DNA of 64,000 nt, from positions 62,001 to 126,000 of the forward strand of contig NZ_LT607413.1 in assembly GCF_900091495.1 (NCBI RefSeq), read 5' to 3'. Origin of the DNA: Micromonospora echinospora. Its GTDB lineage: Bacteria; Actinomycetota; Actinomycetes; Mycobacteriales; Micromonosporaceae. Both the position numbers and the translations under genes were made by a program. The notes beneath the pieces were generated by a model. It was not told the DNA's origin. It was given only the letters and a program-made list of their open reading frames with translations, and did no database searches. Shown here piece after piece: positions 11,343 through 19,690 of this stretch (positions are counted from its first letter, which is position 1; the number at the start of each line of letters is the position of its first letter).

Positions 11343-11705
11343 CCTTTGGAGCTGCCCGCACAGACGGGGCAGAGAATCGGCAGCACGCGCACCACCGCCG
11401 GACGGTAGGCGGCCCTGCCGCGCCACACACCGGACCATAGCCGGCCCTGCCGGGCCTCACACCGGACCATGGTCGGATCAGGGCACCGCTCTGCGCCCGC
11501 ACGAGCGCACCGACAGTGAACGCACCGACGGCCGGGCGCGCTCACCGTGGGGCACGTGGTGGGAACACCGGCCAGCCACTCGTCCATCAGGGACAGCACC
11601 CGTCGTCGGGCTCGTCCTCGCCGGGGAGACCTTTGAGCGCCCCGGCCGCGCAGCGGGGCGCTGACGGCACTGGCAGTGGGCGCACAAACGGGGCAGCTCC
11701 AAAGG
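11343..11705. repeat. 363-bp segment bounded by 15-bp perfect inverted repeats (MITE-like)
   Basis: CCTTTGGAGCTGCCC at 11343-11357 is matched by its exact reverse complement at 11691-11705. Just inside the left copy, CTGCCC and GGGCAG form a further small hairpin with a 9-base loop. No transposase is present. The size and terminal symmetry fit a non-autonomous element, but no target-site duplication was recognised. Confidence 0.4.
11411..11474. repeat. Two 32-bp tandem repeats, imperfect
   Basis: 11411-11442 and 11443-11474 are adjacent 32-bp copies with four differences. Each has the core GGCCCTGCCG at its start and CACACCGGACCAT in its second half. They lie within the inverted-repeat-bounded segment. 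Confidence 0.65.
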
Positions 11706-11810
11706 ACGCCGTCCTCCACCCTGTCCCCCGCCCGCACCTTCGGTCGGACCACGGCGCGGTGTCGAATCGCATCACCGAATCGGCCCGGTGACGACGCCGT
11801 CGGGCCGGCC

Positions 11811-11864
11811 GAAAGCCGGGCACGAGCCGAAAGCCGGGCACGAGCCGAAGGTAGGCCGAGAGCC
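11811..11864. repeat. 18-bp tandem repeat, three copies
   Basis: GAAAGCCGGGCACGAGCC occurs exactly twice (11811-11828, 11829-11846), followed by a diverged third copy to 11864. No open frame using it is convincing. Confidence 0.7.
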
Positions 11865-11996
11865 GGGCCGGGTGCGTGCCGCCCACCTGGACGAGGTCTG
11901 CGCGGTCCTCGACCCGCACCTGCCCCGACCGGCACGGTGACGCCGGTCCGGGAGCCCGCGCCGCCGCCGACCGCGCGGCGGCGTACCGTCGGGGGC

Positions 11997-12431
11997 GTGG
12001 GTGAGGGCGACGGCCGGGAGTGGCGGGATCAGCGGCAGCGCGCGGTGCGGGCGCACGCCGCCGCGGACGAGCAGCGCCGCGCCGTCGAGCAGGCCGAGGC
12101 CGCCCAGGTGGTCGCCTGGTTCGTCGACGAGGCGACCCGGCGCGGACTGCGGACGACTCCGCTGGTGGCCGGTTCCTACTCCGGCGGCGGTCGGTACCGC
12201 ACCGGCCTGACCGGCTGGTACGTCGACCGCGCCGCGACCCGGGCGGTGGACGTCGAGGGACGCTTCTACCTGCTGACCGTTCCGGGTGGCCTACGCTCCC
12301 GACTGTTCGGGGCGACGCCGCAGCCCCACCCCGCGCCGCTGATCGTCGGGGAGGGCGGCCGGGACGGCGACTCCGTCCCGCTGCGGGAGTTGCTCACCCG
12401 ACGACTCGACGCGGGGGACGACTGGCCGTGA
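11997..12431 (+). CDS. Small uncharacterised protein
   Basis: GTG at 11997 opens a frame of 144 residues. The N-terminal third is a charged helix (QRAVRAHAAADEQRR, then VEQAEAAQVVAWFVDEATRR), followed by a compact mixed region with TTPLVAGSYSGGG and YRTGLTGWYVDR, and a C-terminal SVPLRELLTRRLDAG. No known catalytic motif is recognisable. Its last 38 bases overlap the 3' end of the convergent DUF389 gene, which is unusual but allowed. The start could lie further upstream, but the upstream residues are low-complexity and begin in the repeat-rich interval. Confidence 0.6.
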   Translation: MGEGDGREWRDQRQRAVRAHAAADEQRRAVEQAEAAQVVAWFVDEATRRGLRTTPLVAGSYSGGGRYRTGLTGWYVDRAATRAVDVEGRFYLLTVPGGLRSRLFGATPQPHPAPLIVGEGGRDGDSVPLRELLTRRLDAGDDWP

Positions 12432-13368
12432 CCGGGCCGGTGGTGCGCCGGGCCACGTGCCACCACCAGAGTTGCTGCACGGCCAGGGTGAGCAGCCCGG
12501 AGACCACGATCGCGCAGACGTTGATCAGGAGTTGGAGCATCGAGCCGCCCGCTTCGTGCCACACCCCGTAGGCCAGGGCGACCGCCGCGTTCGCGGCGGC
12601 CGGCACGGTGGTCACCGAGATCAGCACGCCGACCAGGCTGCCGGACTTCTTCGAGGTGAGCGAGAGCATGCCGGCGATCCCGGCGAGCAGCCCGACCACC
12701 CAGGAGAGCGCGTCGGGGCGCCAGATGAAGTCGGTCACCGGCCGTTCGGCGAGCAGCATCCCCCGGTCGACCAGGCCGGCGGCGGTCAGCGCCCAGGTGC
12801 TCAGGATGGTGGCCACGATCGCCGCCAGGAAGCCGACCACCAGGGCCTGCACCGACCGGACGATGATCCGGGGCTTGCGGCGCAGCAGGGCGACGCAGAG
12901 CGCGGCGAGCGGCCCGAACTCGGGGCCGACGACCATCGCCCCGACGATGAGGATCGGCTGGTCCAGCAGCACCGCGATGCCGGAGAGCATGGTGGCGACG
13001 ATGATCAGCACGAGGTAGGTGCCGGAGAGTTCGGTCTGTTCGCCGGTCTTGGCGGCGATCTCGTCCCAGACGACGGCGTCGTCGGCGTGCCCGGGGGCCT
13101 CCCGGGCGGCCCGCTCGGCGGCCGAGGAGAGGGTCAGCTCGACGTCGTCGGCGCTGACCCCGCCCCGGGCCTCCACGCCGAGTTCCTGGAGGCGGTGCAG
13201 CACGTGGTCGGCGCTCTCCCGGACCACGTCGCAGAGGATCAGGTCACCGACCGGTTGGCGGGCGGCTCCCGGGAGGACGGCCAGATGGGCCACTCCCGGA
13301 TCGGCGGCGAGCAGGTCGGCCACCGCCTCGGACCGGTCGGCCGGCGTGATGATCCTCAAGTGCAGCAC
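12394..13368 (-). CDS. DUF389-family membrane protein
   Basis: A protein of 324 residues. The N-terminal 100 residues form a soluble ferredoxin-like region (MLHLRIITPADRSEAVADLL), followed by a conserved linker (VVWDEIAAKTGEQTELSGTY) and about six membrane segments from residue 125 on. The family signature LDQPILIVGAMVVGPEFGPL is clear. DUF389 proteins are widespread integral membrane proteins whose transport or signalling role is not settled. It has its own start close to no other gene, and its 3' end overlaps the convergent small gene by 38 bases. Confidence 0.85.
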   Translation of the reverse strand: MLHLRIITPADRSEAVADLLAADPGVAHLAVLPGAARQPVGDLILCDVVRESADHVLHRLQELGVEARGGVSADDVELTLSSAAERAAREAPGHADDAVVWDEIAAKTGEQTELSGTYLVLIIVATMLSGIAVLLDQPILIVGAMVVGPEFGPLAALCVALLRRKPRIIVRSVQALVVGFLAAIVATILSTWALTAAGLVDRGMLLAERPVTDFIWRPDALSWVVGLLAGIAGMLSLTSKKSGSLVGVLISVTTVPAAANAAVALAYGVWHEAGGSMLQLLINVCAIVVSGLLTLAVQQLWWWHVARRTTGPVTASRPPRRVVG

Positions 13369-13425
13369 GGACGGGCTCCCTGCGGTCGGGCGGCGTACCT
13401 GCCGCCGGCCGCAGCACTCTACCCG

Positions 13426-14070
13426 TCAGAGATCGATCCGACGCGTCCCTGATCCGACGGTCGAACCGACCGAGACTGCGTAGCAGTTCATCCGCCGTCC
13501 CTCCCGGGTGGCGTAGTCGCCGACCAGCGTCCACCCGGCCCGCTGGTAGAAGGCGTTGACCCGGTCGTTGTCGTCGGCGTCGGTGCTCAGGTAGGCGTCG
13601 TACACCCCGCGTTCCCGTACCCGCCGCCACCAGGTGTCGATCAGCTGCCGGCCGTGACCGCCGCCGGCCGCCGCCGGGTCGACGCAGATCGAGCTGAGCA
13701 GCGCCCCCCGCGCCGCGACCGGGACGTCCCCCCGGTACGCGATGCCGCGTAGCAGACGCCCGACGGCGCGGGGGTCGCGCAGGGCGGGGCGGACGGCGGC
13801 CACCGCCATCCGGTGGCCGCGTCGGCGCAGCAGCCGACCGAAGAAGCCGTCGGGCGTGACGGTGCCGACCACGACCCCGAGCAGCCGGCCGTCCTCGTTC
13901 CGCGACACGACGGTGACCGCGTCCGGGTCGTCGACGAACCCGGCGTAGAACTCGCGCAGGAACGGCGCGCCCAGGCTGGACAGGAAGAACCGGGGGAAGG
14001 CCCGCAGGTGCAGGTCGGCCGCGTCGCGCACGTCGTGGCCGGTCAGCGGGGCGAGGTCGACGGCGGTCAT
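13426..14070 (-). CDS. GNAT-family N-acetyltransferase of the polysaccharide locus
   Basis: A protein of 214 residues beginning MTAVDLAPLTGHDVRDAADL. The GNAT acetyl-CoA-binding motif is visible as SSICVDPAAAGGGHGRQL, followed by the late NAFYQRAGW motif. Its start overlaps the stop of the GT4 gene (ATGA), so the two are co-transcribed and coupled. In this setting a likely substrate is an amino sugar or sugar-linked precursor made by the nearby aminotransferase, but this is inferred from context only. The frame continues far upstream through the GT4 gene as an unused reading frame. Confidence 0.8.
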   Translation of the reverse strand: MTAVDLAPLTGHDVRDAADLHLRAFPRFFLSSLGAPFLREFYAGFVDDPDAVTVVSRNEDGRLLGVVVGTVTPDGFFGRLLRRRGHRMAVAAVRPALRDPRAVGRLLRGIAYRGDVPVAARGALLSSICVDPAAAGGGHGRQLIDTWWRRVRERGVYDAYLSTDADDNDRVNAFYQRAGWTLVGDYATREGRRMNCYAVSVGSTVGSGTRRIDL

Positions 14071-15311
14071 CGTCGTCCTCCGGTCGCTGTGGCCTCCCGC
14101 AACGCCGCCTCGATCCGGGTGACCCCGGAGGCGACGGAGAAGGTGCGCCGGTAGTAGTCCCGACCGGCCGCGCCCAGCAGGTGCAGTTTCTCCCGGCCGA
14201 GTTGGCAGGCTTCGCGCATGGCGGCGGCGACCGACTCCGGGACGCCGGGTCGGGCGGTGATCCCCGCTCCGCTGTCCCGCGCGACCGTGGCGGCGTCCCC
14301 CTCGGCGGCGACCAGCAGGGCGCGACCGGCGGCGAGGGTGGCCTGCACCTTGCTCGGCATGGTGTACGCCGACATGCCGCCCGGCCGGAGACCGACGTAG
14401 TGGACGTCGCCCGCCGCCATGAGGGCGGGCATCCGCTCCCGGGGCAGCCGTCCGAGGAACCGGAGGTTGGTCAGGCGAGTCGTGGCGGCCCGGTCCCGCA
14501 GTCGCCGTTCGGCCGTGCCGGAACCGGCGACCAGGCAGAGCAGCCGGGGGTCGTCGACCTGGGCGCAGGCGTCGACCAGGGTGTCGAGGCCCTGGGCCTC
14601 GCCGAGCGTACCGGCGTAGACCAGAACGACCCGGTCGTCGGTGATGCCGAGTTCGGCGCGCAGGTCGGGAGGCGGGGGCGTCGGGGTCTCGTCCGCCCAC
14701 ATCGGAATGTGCACGAGCTTCTCCTCCGGCACGCCCCGCCGGGCGAGCAGGTCGCCGACGCCGGGCGAGATGTAGGCGACCCGGGCGGCGGCGCGGTACA
14801 TCGCCGCGCACCAGGTGTGCATCGCCCGTTCGGCGAGCGGGCGGCCGGCGCGTCCGGCGTCGAGGAAGCCGCTGGCCCGGACGCTGTCCGGCCACAGGTC
14901 CAGCACGTGCAGCACGACCGGCACGCGGTGGGCGTACCGGACGAACCACATCGGCAGCGCGACGGTGATGGGTGAGTTGCTCACCCAGAGCGCGTCGAGG
15001 CCGCGCAACGCGGGCGTGCCGGAGACCAGCGCGGACGCGGCGAACGAGCCGTACGTGGCGAGCCGGCGTGCCGCCGAGCGGTCGTGACTGGGGTAGAGGG
15101 CCACCCGCCGGACGTGGACGCCGTCGGCGACCTCGTCGGCGCGGCGGGTCATCCGGTAGCCGGGGGCGAGCCGCCCGGTGGGCCAGTTCGGGAAGCCGGT
15201 GAGCACCTGTACGTCGTGGCCACGGGCGGCCAGGCCACGGGCGAGAACGCCGGGCAGCGCGGCCGGACCGGGCTCCGGGTCGAACCACTGGCTGAGCAGG
15301 CCGAGCCGCAC
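14067..15311 (-). CDS. GT4-family glycosyltransferase (WcaI-like)
   Basis: A protein of 414 residues with GT-B fold features: N-terminal MRLGLLSQWFDPEPGPAA with the GxxARGLAARGHDVQVLTG region, and a C-terminal donor-binding half with VLVYAGTLGEAQGLD and the acidic region around DVHYVGLRPGG. The N-terminal FPNWPTGRLAPGYR region resembles WcaI-like transferases of exopolysaccharide loci. It would transfer a sugar from a nucleotide donor to the growing lipid-linked repeat unit at the inner face of the membrane. It is co-transcribed with the GNAT gene and divergent from the aminotransferase operon. Confidence 0.88.
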   Translation of the reverse strand: MRLGLLSQWFDPEPGPAALPGVLARGLAARGHDVQVLTGFPNWPTGRLAPGYRMTRRADEVADGVHVRRVALYPSHDRSAARRLATYGSFAASALVSGTPALRGLDALWVSNSPITVALPMWFVRYAHRVPVVLHVLDLWPDSVRASGFLDAGRAGRPLAERAMHTWCAAMYRAAARVAYISPGVGDLLARRGVPEEKLVHIPMWADETPTPPPPDLRAELGITDDRVVLVYAGTLGEAQGLDTLVDACAQVDDPRLLCLVAGSGTAERRLRDRAATTRLTNLRFLGRLPRERMPALMAAGDVHYVGLRPGGMSAYTMPSKVQATLAAGRALLVAAEGDAATVARDSGAGITARPGVPESVAAAMREACQLGREKLHLLGAAGRDYYRRTFSVASGVTRIEAALREATATGGRR

Positions 15312-15428
15312 ACCCTCACCTCATTCCCAAACAACTGCAATACGTGAAATCAGGCATCTAACGGACATCGGCAGTTTATCCTCAGCCACATCAATTGGTG
15401 CGTAAAACGCATATGCAGGAGGACCGGC
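15312..15428. promoter_or_regulatory. AT-richer divergent promoter region of the polysaccharide locus
   Basis: A 117-bp gap between divergent operons, clearly richer in A and T than its surroundings. It contains the inverted repeat TGCGT-AAA-ACGCA at 15399-15411, a plausible operator just upstream of the AGGAGG ribosome-binding site of the aminotransferase gene. Exact -10 and -35 elements could not be fixed. Confidence 0.5.
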
Positions 15429-16583
15429 ATGGATGACCGCACTCTTCCCTTCGCGCTACCCGACGTCGGGGAGGCGGAGATCGCCGCCGTCACGTCGGCG
15501 ATCCGGTCCGGCTGGCTCTCCAGCGGTCCGCTCGTGCGCGAGTTCGAGGAGCGGTTCGCCACGTACTGCGGTCCGGGTCTCACCGCCGTCGCGCTGAATT
15601 CGGCGACCGCCGGCCTGCACCTCGCGCTGGAGGCGCTGGGGGTGGGGCCGGGCACGGAGGTCCTCGTCCCGACCTGGACCTTCACCGCCACCGCCGAGGT
15701 GGTGGTGCACGTCGGCGCGGTCCCGGTGCTGGTGGACGTCGACCCGGTGACCCTCACCATCGACCTCGACGACGCCGCCCGCAAGGTCACCGGGCGCACC
15801 GTCGCCGTCCTGCCGGTGCACTTCGCCGGTCAGCCGGTCGACGGCGCCCGGTTGCACGAGTTCGCCCGCCGCCACGGCGTGGCCGTCGTGGAGGACGCCG
15901 CGCACGCCTTCCCCGCGGCGAGCGGGGGCGTGCCGGTCGGTGCCGGCCCGACCGCCGCCACGGTCTTCAGCTTCTACGCCACCAAGACCATCACCACCGG
16001 CGAGGGGGGCATGCTGGTCACCCGGGACCCCGACCTCGCCCGCCGGGTCCGGGTGATGCGGCTGCACGGCTTCGACCGGGACGGCTTCGACCGCTACCGC
16101 AGCGACCGGCCCGCCTGGCGGTACGACGTGGTCGACGCCGGGTTCAAGAACAACCTGACCGACCCGGCGGCGGCGATGGGGCTGGTGCAGCTCGCCCGCG
16201 CCGAGTCGATGCGGCAGCGACGGGAGGAGATCGCCGGCCGGTACCGGGCCGCGTTCGCCGGTCTGCCGCTGGACCTGCCGGCCCCCGCGCCGGAGGCGGA
16301 CGTGCACGCGTGGCACCTCTTCGTGGTCCGGCTCCGGCCGGACGCCCCGGTCGACCGGGACCGGTTCATCGTGGAGATGTCCCGGCTCGGCGTCGGGTGC
16401 AGCGTCCACTTCATCCCACTGCACCAGCACACCCACTGGCGTCGTTGGCTCGCGTTGACCGACGACATGTTCCCCGTCGCCAGCCGGGAGTTCGCGCGGG
16501 TGGTCAGCCTGCCGCTCTTCTCGGCCATGGACGACGAACAGGTGGATCTCGTCATCCGTACCGTCAGCAAGGTCCTGCAATGA
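15429..16583 (+). CDS. DegT/DnrJ/EryC1/StrS-family sugar aminotransferase
   Basis: A protein of 384 residues. The PLP-binding lysine is K186 in FYATKTITTGEGG; D156 in VVEDAAHAF contacts the pyridine nitrogen; the substrate loop SGWLSSGPLVREFE is typical. These enzymes transfer an amino group from glutamate to a keto-sugar nucleotide. The 4-keto-6-deoxy product of a dehydratase such as CapE is a possible substrate, which would give a bacillosamine-type 4-amino sugar with the neighbouring short sugar transferase. An alternative is a 3-keto sugar. The gene overlaps the sugar transferase gene by four bases. Confidence 0.88.
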   Translation: MDDRTLPFALPDVGEAEIAAVTSAIRSGWLSSGPLVREFEERFATYCGPGLTAVALNSATAGLHLALEALGVGPGTEVLVPTWTFTATAEVVVHVGAVPVLVDVDPVTLTIDLDDAARKVTGRTVAVLPVHFAGQPVDGARLHEFARRHGVAVVEDAAHAFPAASGGVPVGAGPTAATVFSFYATKTITTGEGGMLVTRDPDLARRVRVMRLHGFDRDGFDRYRSDRPAWRYDVVDAGFKNNLTDPAAAMGLVQLARAESMRQRREEIAGRYRAAFAGLPLDLPAPAPEADVHAWHLFVVRLRPDAPVDRDRFIVEMSRLGVGCSVHFIPLHQHTHWRRWLALTDDMFPVASREFARVVSLPLFSAMDDEQVDLVIRTVSKVLQ

Positions 16584-17167
16584 TCAAACGACTCTTCGAC
16601 ATCGTCTGCGCGGCGGTGGGGCTGGTGCTCTGCGCTCCCCTGCTGCTCGTGATCGCCGTGGCGATCCGCTGGGAGGACGGCGGGCCGGTGCTGTTCCGGC
16701 AGGAACGCACCGGCCGACGGGGCCGTCCCTTCCACATCCACAAGTTCCGCAGCATGCGCACCGCGCCCGGGCCGGAGGTCACCTCCGACGGCGACGACCG
16801 GATCACCCGCGTCGGCCGTCTGCTGCGGGCCAGCAAGCTCGACGAACTGCCCCAGCTCTACGACGTGCTGCTCGGCCGGATGAGCCTGGTCGGTCCCCGT
16901 CCCGAGGTCCGCTGCTACGTCGACCACTGGCCGTCGGTGGCCCGCTGGCGCATCCTGTCCGTCCGGCCGGGCATCACCGATCCGGCGTCGATCGCGTACC
17001 GCAACGAGTCGGCGGAGCTGGCCCGCGCGGACCGGCCCGAGGAGTACTACGTCTCGGTGGTGCTGCCGCGCAAGGTGGAGCTGTACGTCCGGTACGTCGA
17101 GACCCGCAGCTTCCTCGGTGACCTGCTGATCCTGGCCCGCACCGTGCAGGCCGTCCTCGGCCGCTGA
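16580..17167 (+). CDS. Initiating sugar-phosphate transferase (PglC/WcaJ-type, short form)
   Basis: A protein of 195 residues starting MIKRLFDIVCAAVGLVLCAP. It has one N-terminal hydrophobic segment, the basic-aromatic HIHKFRSMRT stretch, and the catalytic DELPQLYDVLLGRMSLVGPRPE region with the polyisoprenyl-phosphate-binding GPRPE motif. It transfers a sugar-1-phosphate from UDP-sugar to undecaprenyl phosphate, the first committed step of repeat-unit assembly. The length matches the monotopic short class rather than the long WbaP class. The ATG overlaps the aminotransferase stop, so amino-sugar production and loading are coupled. Confidence 0.92.
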   Translation: MIKRLFDIVCAAVGLVLCAPLLLVIAVAIRWEDGGPVLFRQERTGRRGRPFHIHKFRSMRTAPGPEVTSDGDDRITRVGRLLRASKLDELPQLYDVLLGRMSLVGPRPEVRCYVDHWPSVARWRILSVRPGITDPASIAYRNESAELARADRPEEYYVSVVLPRKVELYVRYVETRSFLGDLLILARTVQAVLGR

Positions 17168-17185
17168 CCCGGCCCGCCCACCAGC

Positions 17186-17262
17186 GTTGATCCACACGAC
17201 CTGCGGCAGGTCGGGCCCTCCGGTCGGCCGGAGGGACCGACCTGCCGTAACCGGAGTCGAGC
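17186..17262. repeat. REP-like hairpin element, copy A
   Basis: Seventy-seven bases between the convergent sugar transferase and capF genes. The outer parts, TTGATCCACACGACCTGCGGC and TGCCGTAACCGGAGTCGAGC without internal overlap, resemble those of copy B at 29954. The inner stem runs from CGGCAGGTCGGG to CCGACCTGCCG with CCCTCCGG and CCGGAGGG completing a 20-bp stem with one mismatch and the loop TCGG. It probably also serves as a bidirectional terminator. Confidence 0.7.
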
Positions 17263-17326
17263 ACCGCGAGCGGGAGCCCCGCCGACCGTGACGGTCGGCG
17301 GGGCTCGGGGCGTCGGGGGTGGGCGG

Positions 17327-18457
17327 TCAGCCGGCCAGGGCGGCGGCCGGCTCGGGGGCGGGCTGCCCGACCGGCTCGGGCCAGGTGTCCGGGCGGGCCG
17401 GGTCGAAGACCTCGTTGGTCCAGAAGAGCGTGAGCAGGTCGTCCCGGCCGGTGTTGACGATGTGGTGCGTCCACATCGTCGGCATGTCCACCACCACCGG
17501 CTCGTCGCCGTCGACCGGGAACCGGACCACCGTGTCGTCGCCGATCCGACGCAGCCGGATCTCCGCCGAGCCCTGGAGCACGCAGAACCGCTCCAGCTTG
17601 GCCAGGTGGAAGTGCTCCCCCCGGACCGCCCCGGGGCGGGTGGTGGAGCAGAAGGTCTGTCCCCCGCCGCCGTGCGCCCGCACCGCCTCGACCAGGTCGC
17701 CCCGGGCGTCGGAGCGACGGACCAGCGGCACCGGGTAGTGCCCCGGGAAGCAGTGCGACCGGTAGGTGTTGAACAGCCGTACCGTGTGCCGGTCCGGCAG
17801 GTCGGGGATCTCCCCGGTGCGGTAGGCGGCGGCGAAGCCGGTGAGCAGCGCGGCCAGGTCCCGCACCCCGATGCGCAGGCCCGGCATGCTGGCGTCCCAG
17901 GGGTGGCCGTCGGGCGCGCCGAGCAGCCGGGCCGCCGCGTCGGTGACGTGCACCAGGGTCAGCTCACGATCGTGGTGCACCTCGGGTCGCCCGCCCTCGG
18001 CGAGCAGCCGGCAGAAGGTGGCCACCACCGAGTTGTAGTACGGCAGGCCGTGCTCGCCGTACAGGTTGGGCAGCCGCAGGTCGACCAGGTCGGGGCGGAC
18101 GGCGGCGAGGGAGGCTGCGGCGACGGCCTTCGCGTCGCCGTACGGGGTGCCGTTGCCGGCCTGCGTCGAGTTGGCGTAGACCACGGTCCCCGGCGGCTGC
18201 GGACAGCGTTCCAGGCCCCGGGCCAGGGCGGCGGCCAGCCGGACGTTGCCGGCGGCGACCTCGGTCGGATCGCCCCGGTTGACCCCGGCCAGGTGCAGCA
18301 GCCGGTCCACCCCGGCGATCCGGGCGGCCACGGTCGCCGGGTCGGTCAGGTCGGCGCGGGTGAGCACGACCGGCTCGGGCCAGCCGAGCGCCCGGGCGAG
18401 CACCCGGACGTGCCAGCCGAGGAAGCCACCCGCTCCGGTGACCGCGACCCTCAACAT
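17327..18457 (-). CDS. capF: CapF-like reductase (SDR plus cupin), UDP-L-FucNAc pathway
   Basis: A protein of 376 residues. The N-terminal two-thirds is an SDR domain with VTGAGGFLGWHV at 7-18 and the region GNGTPYGDAKAVA holding the Tyr and Lys of the active site. The C-terminal third (from about residue 255) is a cupin domain with metal ligands in GEHFHLAKLERF and a later His in TMWTHHIVNTG. This SDR-cupin order is diagnostic for CapF/WbjC, which reduces the 4-keto product of CapE on the way to UDP-N-acetyl-L-talosamine, then CapG gives UDP-N-acetyl-L-fucosamine. The start overlaps the capE stop by seven bases. Confidence 0.88.
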   Translation of the reverse strand: MLRVAVTGAGGFLGWHVRVLARALGWPEPVVLTRADLTDPATVAARIAGVDRLLHLAGVNRGDPTEVAAGNVRLAAALARGLERCPQPPGTVVYANSTQAGNGTPYGDAKAVAAASLAAVRPDLVDLRLPNLYGEHGLPYYNSVVATFCRLLAEGGRPEVHHDRELTLVHVTDAAARLLGAPDGHPWDASMPGLRIGVRDLAALLTGFAAAYRTGEIPDLPDRHTVRLFNTYRSHCFPGHYPVPLVRRSDARGDLVEAVRAHGGGGQTFCSTTRPGAVRGEHFHLAKLERFCVLQGSAEIRLRRIGDDTVVRFPVDGDEPVVVDMPTMWTHHIVNTGRDDLLTLFWTNEVFDPARPDTWPEPVGQPAPEPAAALAG

Positions 18458-19491
18458 GCCAGCACCGGGTCGCGCAGCGCCAGCTCCGCGCGGATCTCGG
18501 GCAGTGTCCGGAGCAGGTCCACGATCTGCGGTACGTCCAGCCGGGGCGCGTTGGCCGAGGTGAAGTCCTCGGCCGGGGAGCCGCCGAGGTCGCCCTCGGT
18601 GACGTAGAGCGCGTAGTTCAGGTCGCGGGCGTCGAGCGGCACCCGGAAGAAGTCGCCGAAGTCGTCGGCGCGGGCGAGTTCCTCCCGGCTGGCCAGGGTC
18701 TCGTCCTGCTTCTCGCCGTGCCGTACACCGATCATCTCGATCTTGGCAGGCACGTCGAAGAGCTGGCAGACGGCCTCGGCGAGGTCGCCAATGGTGCACG
18801 CCACCGCCTTGCGGACGAAGACGTCGCCGGGACGGGCGTGGGTGAAGGCGTGCTCGACCAGCTCGACCGAGTCGTCCAGCGACATCAGGAACCGGGTCAT
18901 CGCCGGGTTGGTGACCGTCGGCGCGCGCCCGGCCCGGATCTGCTCGACGAAGAGCGGGATCACCGAGCCCCGGGAGTACATGACGTTGCCGTACCGGACG
19001 CAGGAGACGGTGGTCCGGCTGCGCGGGTTGTTCCGGGCGTACGCCTGGGCGACCTTCTCCATCAGCGCCTTGCTGATCCCCATGGCGTTGACCGGGTGGA
19101 CCGCCTTGTCCGTGCTGAGCAGCACGACCGACCCGACGCCGTGGTGTTCCGCCGCCTCGATCACGTTGGCGCTGCCCTGGACGTTGGTCCGGACCGCCTC
19201 CAGCGGGAAGAACTCGCAGGACGGCACCTGTTTGAGCGCGGCGGCGTGGAAGACGTGGTCGACGTCCCGGGTGGCGGCCCGGACCGAGTCGAGGTCCCGG
19301 ACGTCGCCGACGTGGTAGCGGATCCGGTCGTCGGCGAGCACCCGGCGCATGGCGTCCTGTTTGGCCTCGTCCCGACTGAACACCCGGATCTCGGCGACGT
19401 CGTGGTCGAGCAGGCGTCGCACCATCGTCTGTCCGAAGGAGCCGGTACCACCGGTGATCAACACTCGGCACCCGGCAGGCAACACGGTCAC
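18451..19491 (-). CDS. capE: CapE-like UDP-GlcNAc 4,6-dehydratase/5-epimerase
   Basis: A protein of 346 residues, close to the family length. The NADP-binding motif is ITGGTGSFGQTM at about 12-23 and the conserved DVRDLDSVR follows. The active site region reads STDKAVHPVNAMGISKALM: the position usually held by the SDR catalytic Tyr appears to be Met, as is typical of the CapE/WbjB subgroup rather than PseB. HAAALKQVPSCE is another family hallmark. It converts UDP-GlcNAc to a 4-keto-6-deoxy-L-arabino-hexulose sugar. It forms an operon with capF and is divergent from the beta-helix gene across a 199-bp AT-richer gap. Confidence 0.9.
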   Translation of the reverse strand: MTVLPAGCRVLITGGTGSFGQTMVRRLLDHDVAEIRVFSRDEAKQDAMRRVLADDRIRYHVGDVRDLDSVRAATRDVDHVFHAAALKQVPSCEFFPLEAVRTNVQGSANVIEAAEHHGVGSVVLLSTDKAVHPVNAMGISKALMEKVAQAYARNNPRSRTTVSCVRYGNVMYSRGSVIPLFVEQIRAGRAPTVTNPAMTRFLMSLDDSVELVEHAFTHARPGDVFVRKAVACTIGDLAEAVCQLFDVPAKIEMIGVRHGEKQDETLASREELARADDFGDFFRVPLDARDLNYALYVTEGDLGGSPAEDFTSANAPRLDVPQIVDLLRTLPEIRAELALRDPVLAC

Positions 19492-19690
19492 GCAGAGCCC
19501 CCGTTTCGTCGTTCACACATGTCATGACGCCCGGAACAACGACCACCGAAGACGCGAAGAAACGCATACCAGGCAAATCAGCACTACCCGGACGGGAAAG
19601 TCAAAGAGCTGACTCAACGGACCGGAGGCGCTCCGTAGCGTGCATGGACCCGGCACCAACTGGGATCCGCCGCTTCCCCGAGGAGGACCG
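19492..19690. promoter_or_regulatory. Divergent promoter region capE / beta-helix gene
   Basis: A 199-bp gap of lower GC content than its neighbours, with many A-rich stretches (19540-19610). It must contain promoters for both directions. No confident -35/-10 pair was identified. The last bases include GAGGAGG at 19680-19686, which decides the downstream TTG start. Confidence 0.45.

Larger units (their letters stand above)
11284..11996. other. Gene-poor interval with several repeats
   Basis: About 710 bases without a credible gene. Short open frames exist on both strands, but none has a convincing ribosome-binding site, domain or codon pattern. The stretch contains a pair of 15-bp inverted repeats (11343-11357 and 11691-11705), a 32-bp tandem duplication, and an 18-bp tandem repeat, each listed separately. 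It may be a decayed mobile or regulatory region. Confidence 0.6.

Noticed and set aside
11478..11935. Several short frames (70-110 codons) on both strands in the gap after tex
   Set aside because: They are Arg/Pro/Ala-rich, cross repeat boundaries and lack ribosome-binding sites and similarity to anything I recognise.
15429..17167. Assignment of the aminotransferase and sugar transferase as a complete N,N'-diacetylbacillosamine pathway
   Set aside because: The needed PglD-like hexapeptide acetyltransferase is missing here (the nearby acetyltransferase is GNAT type), so only a general amino-sugar role is claimed.
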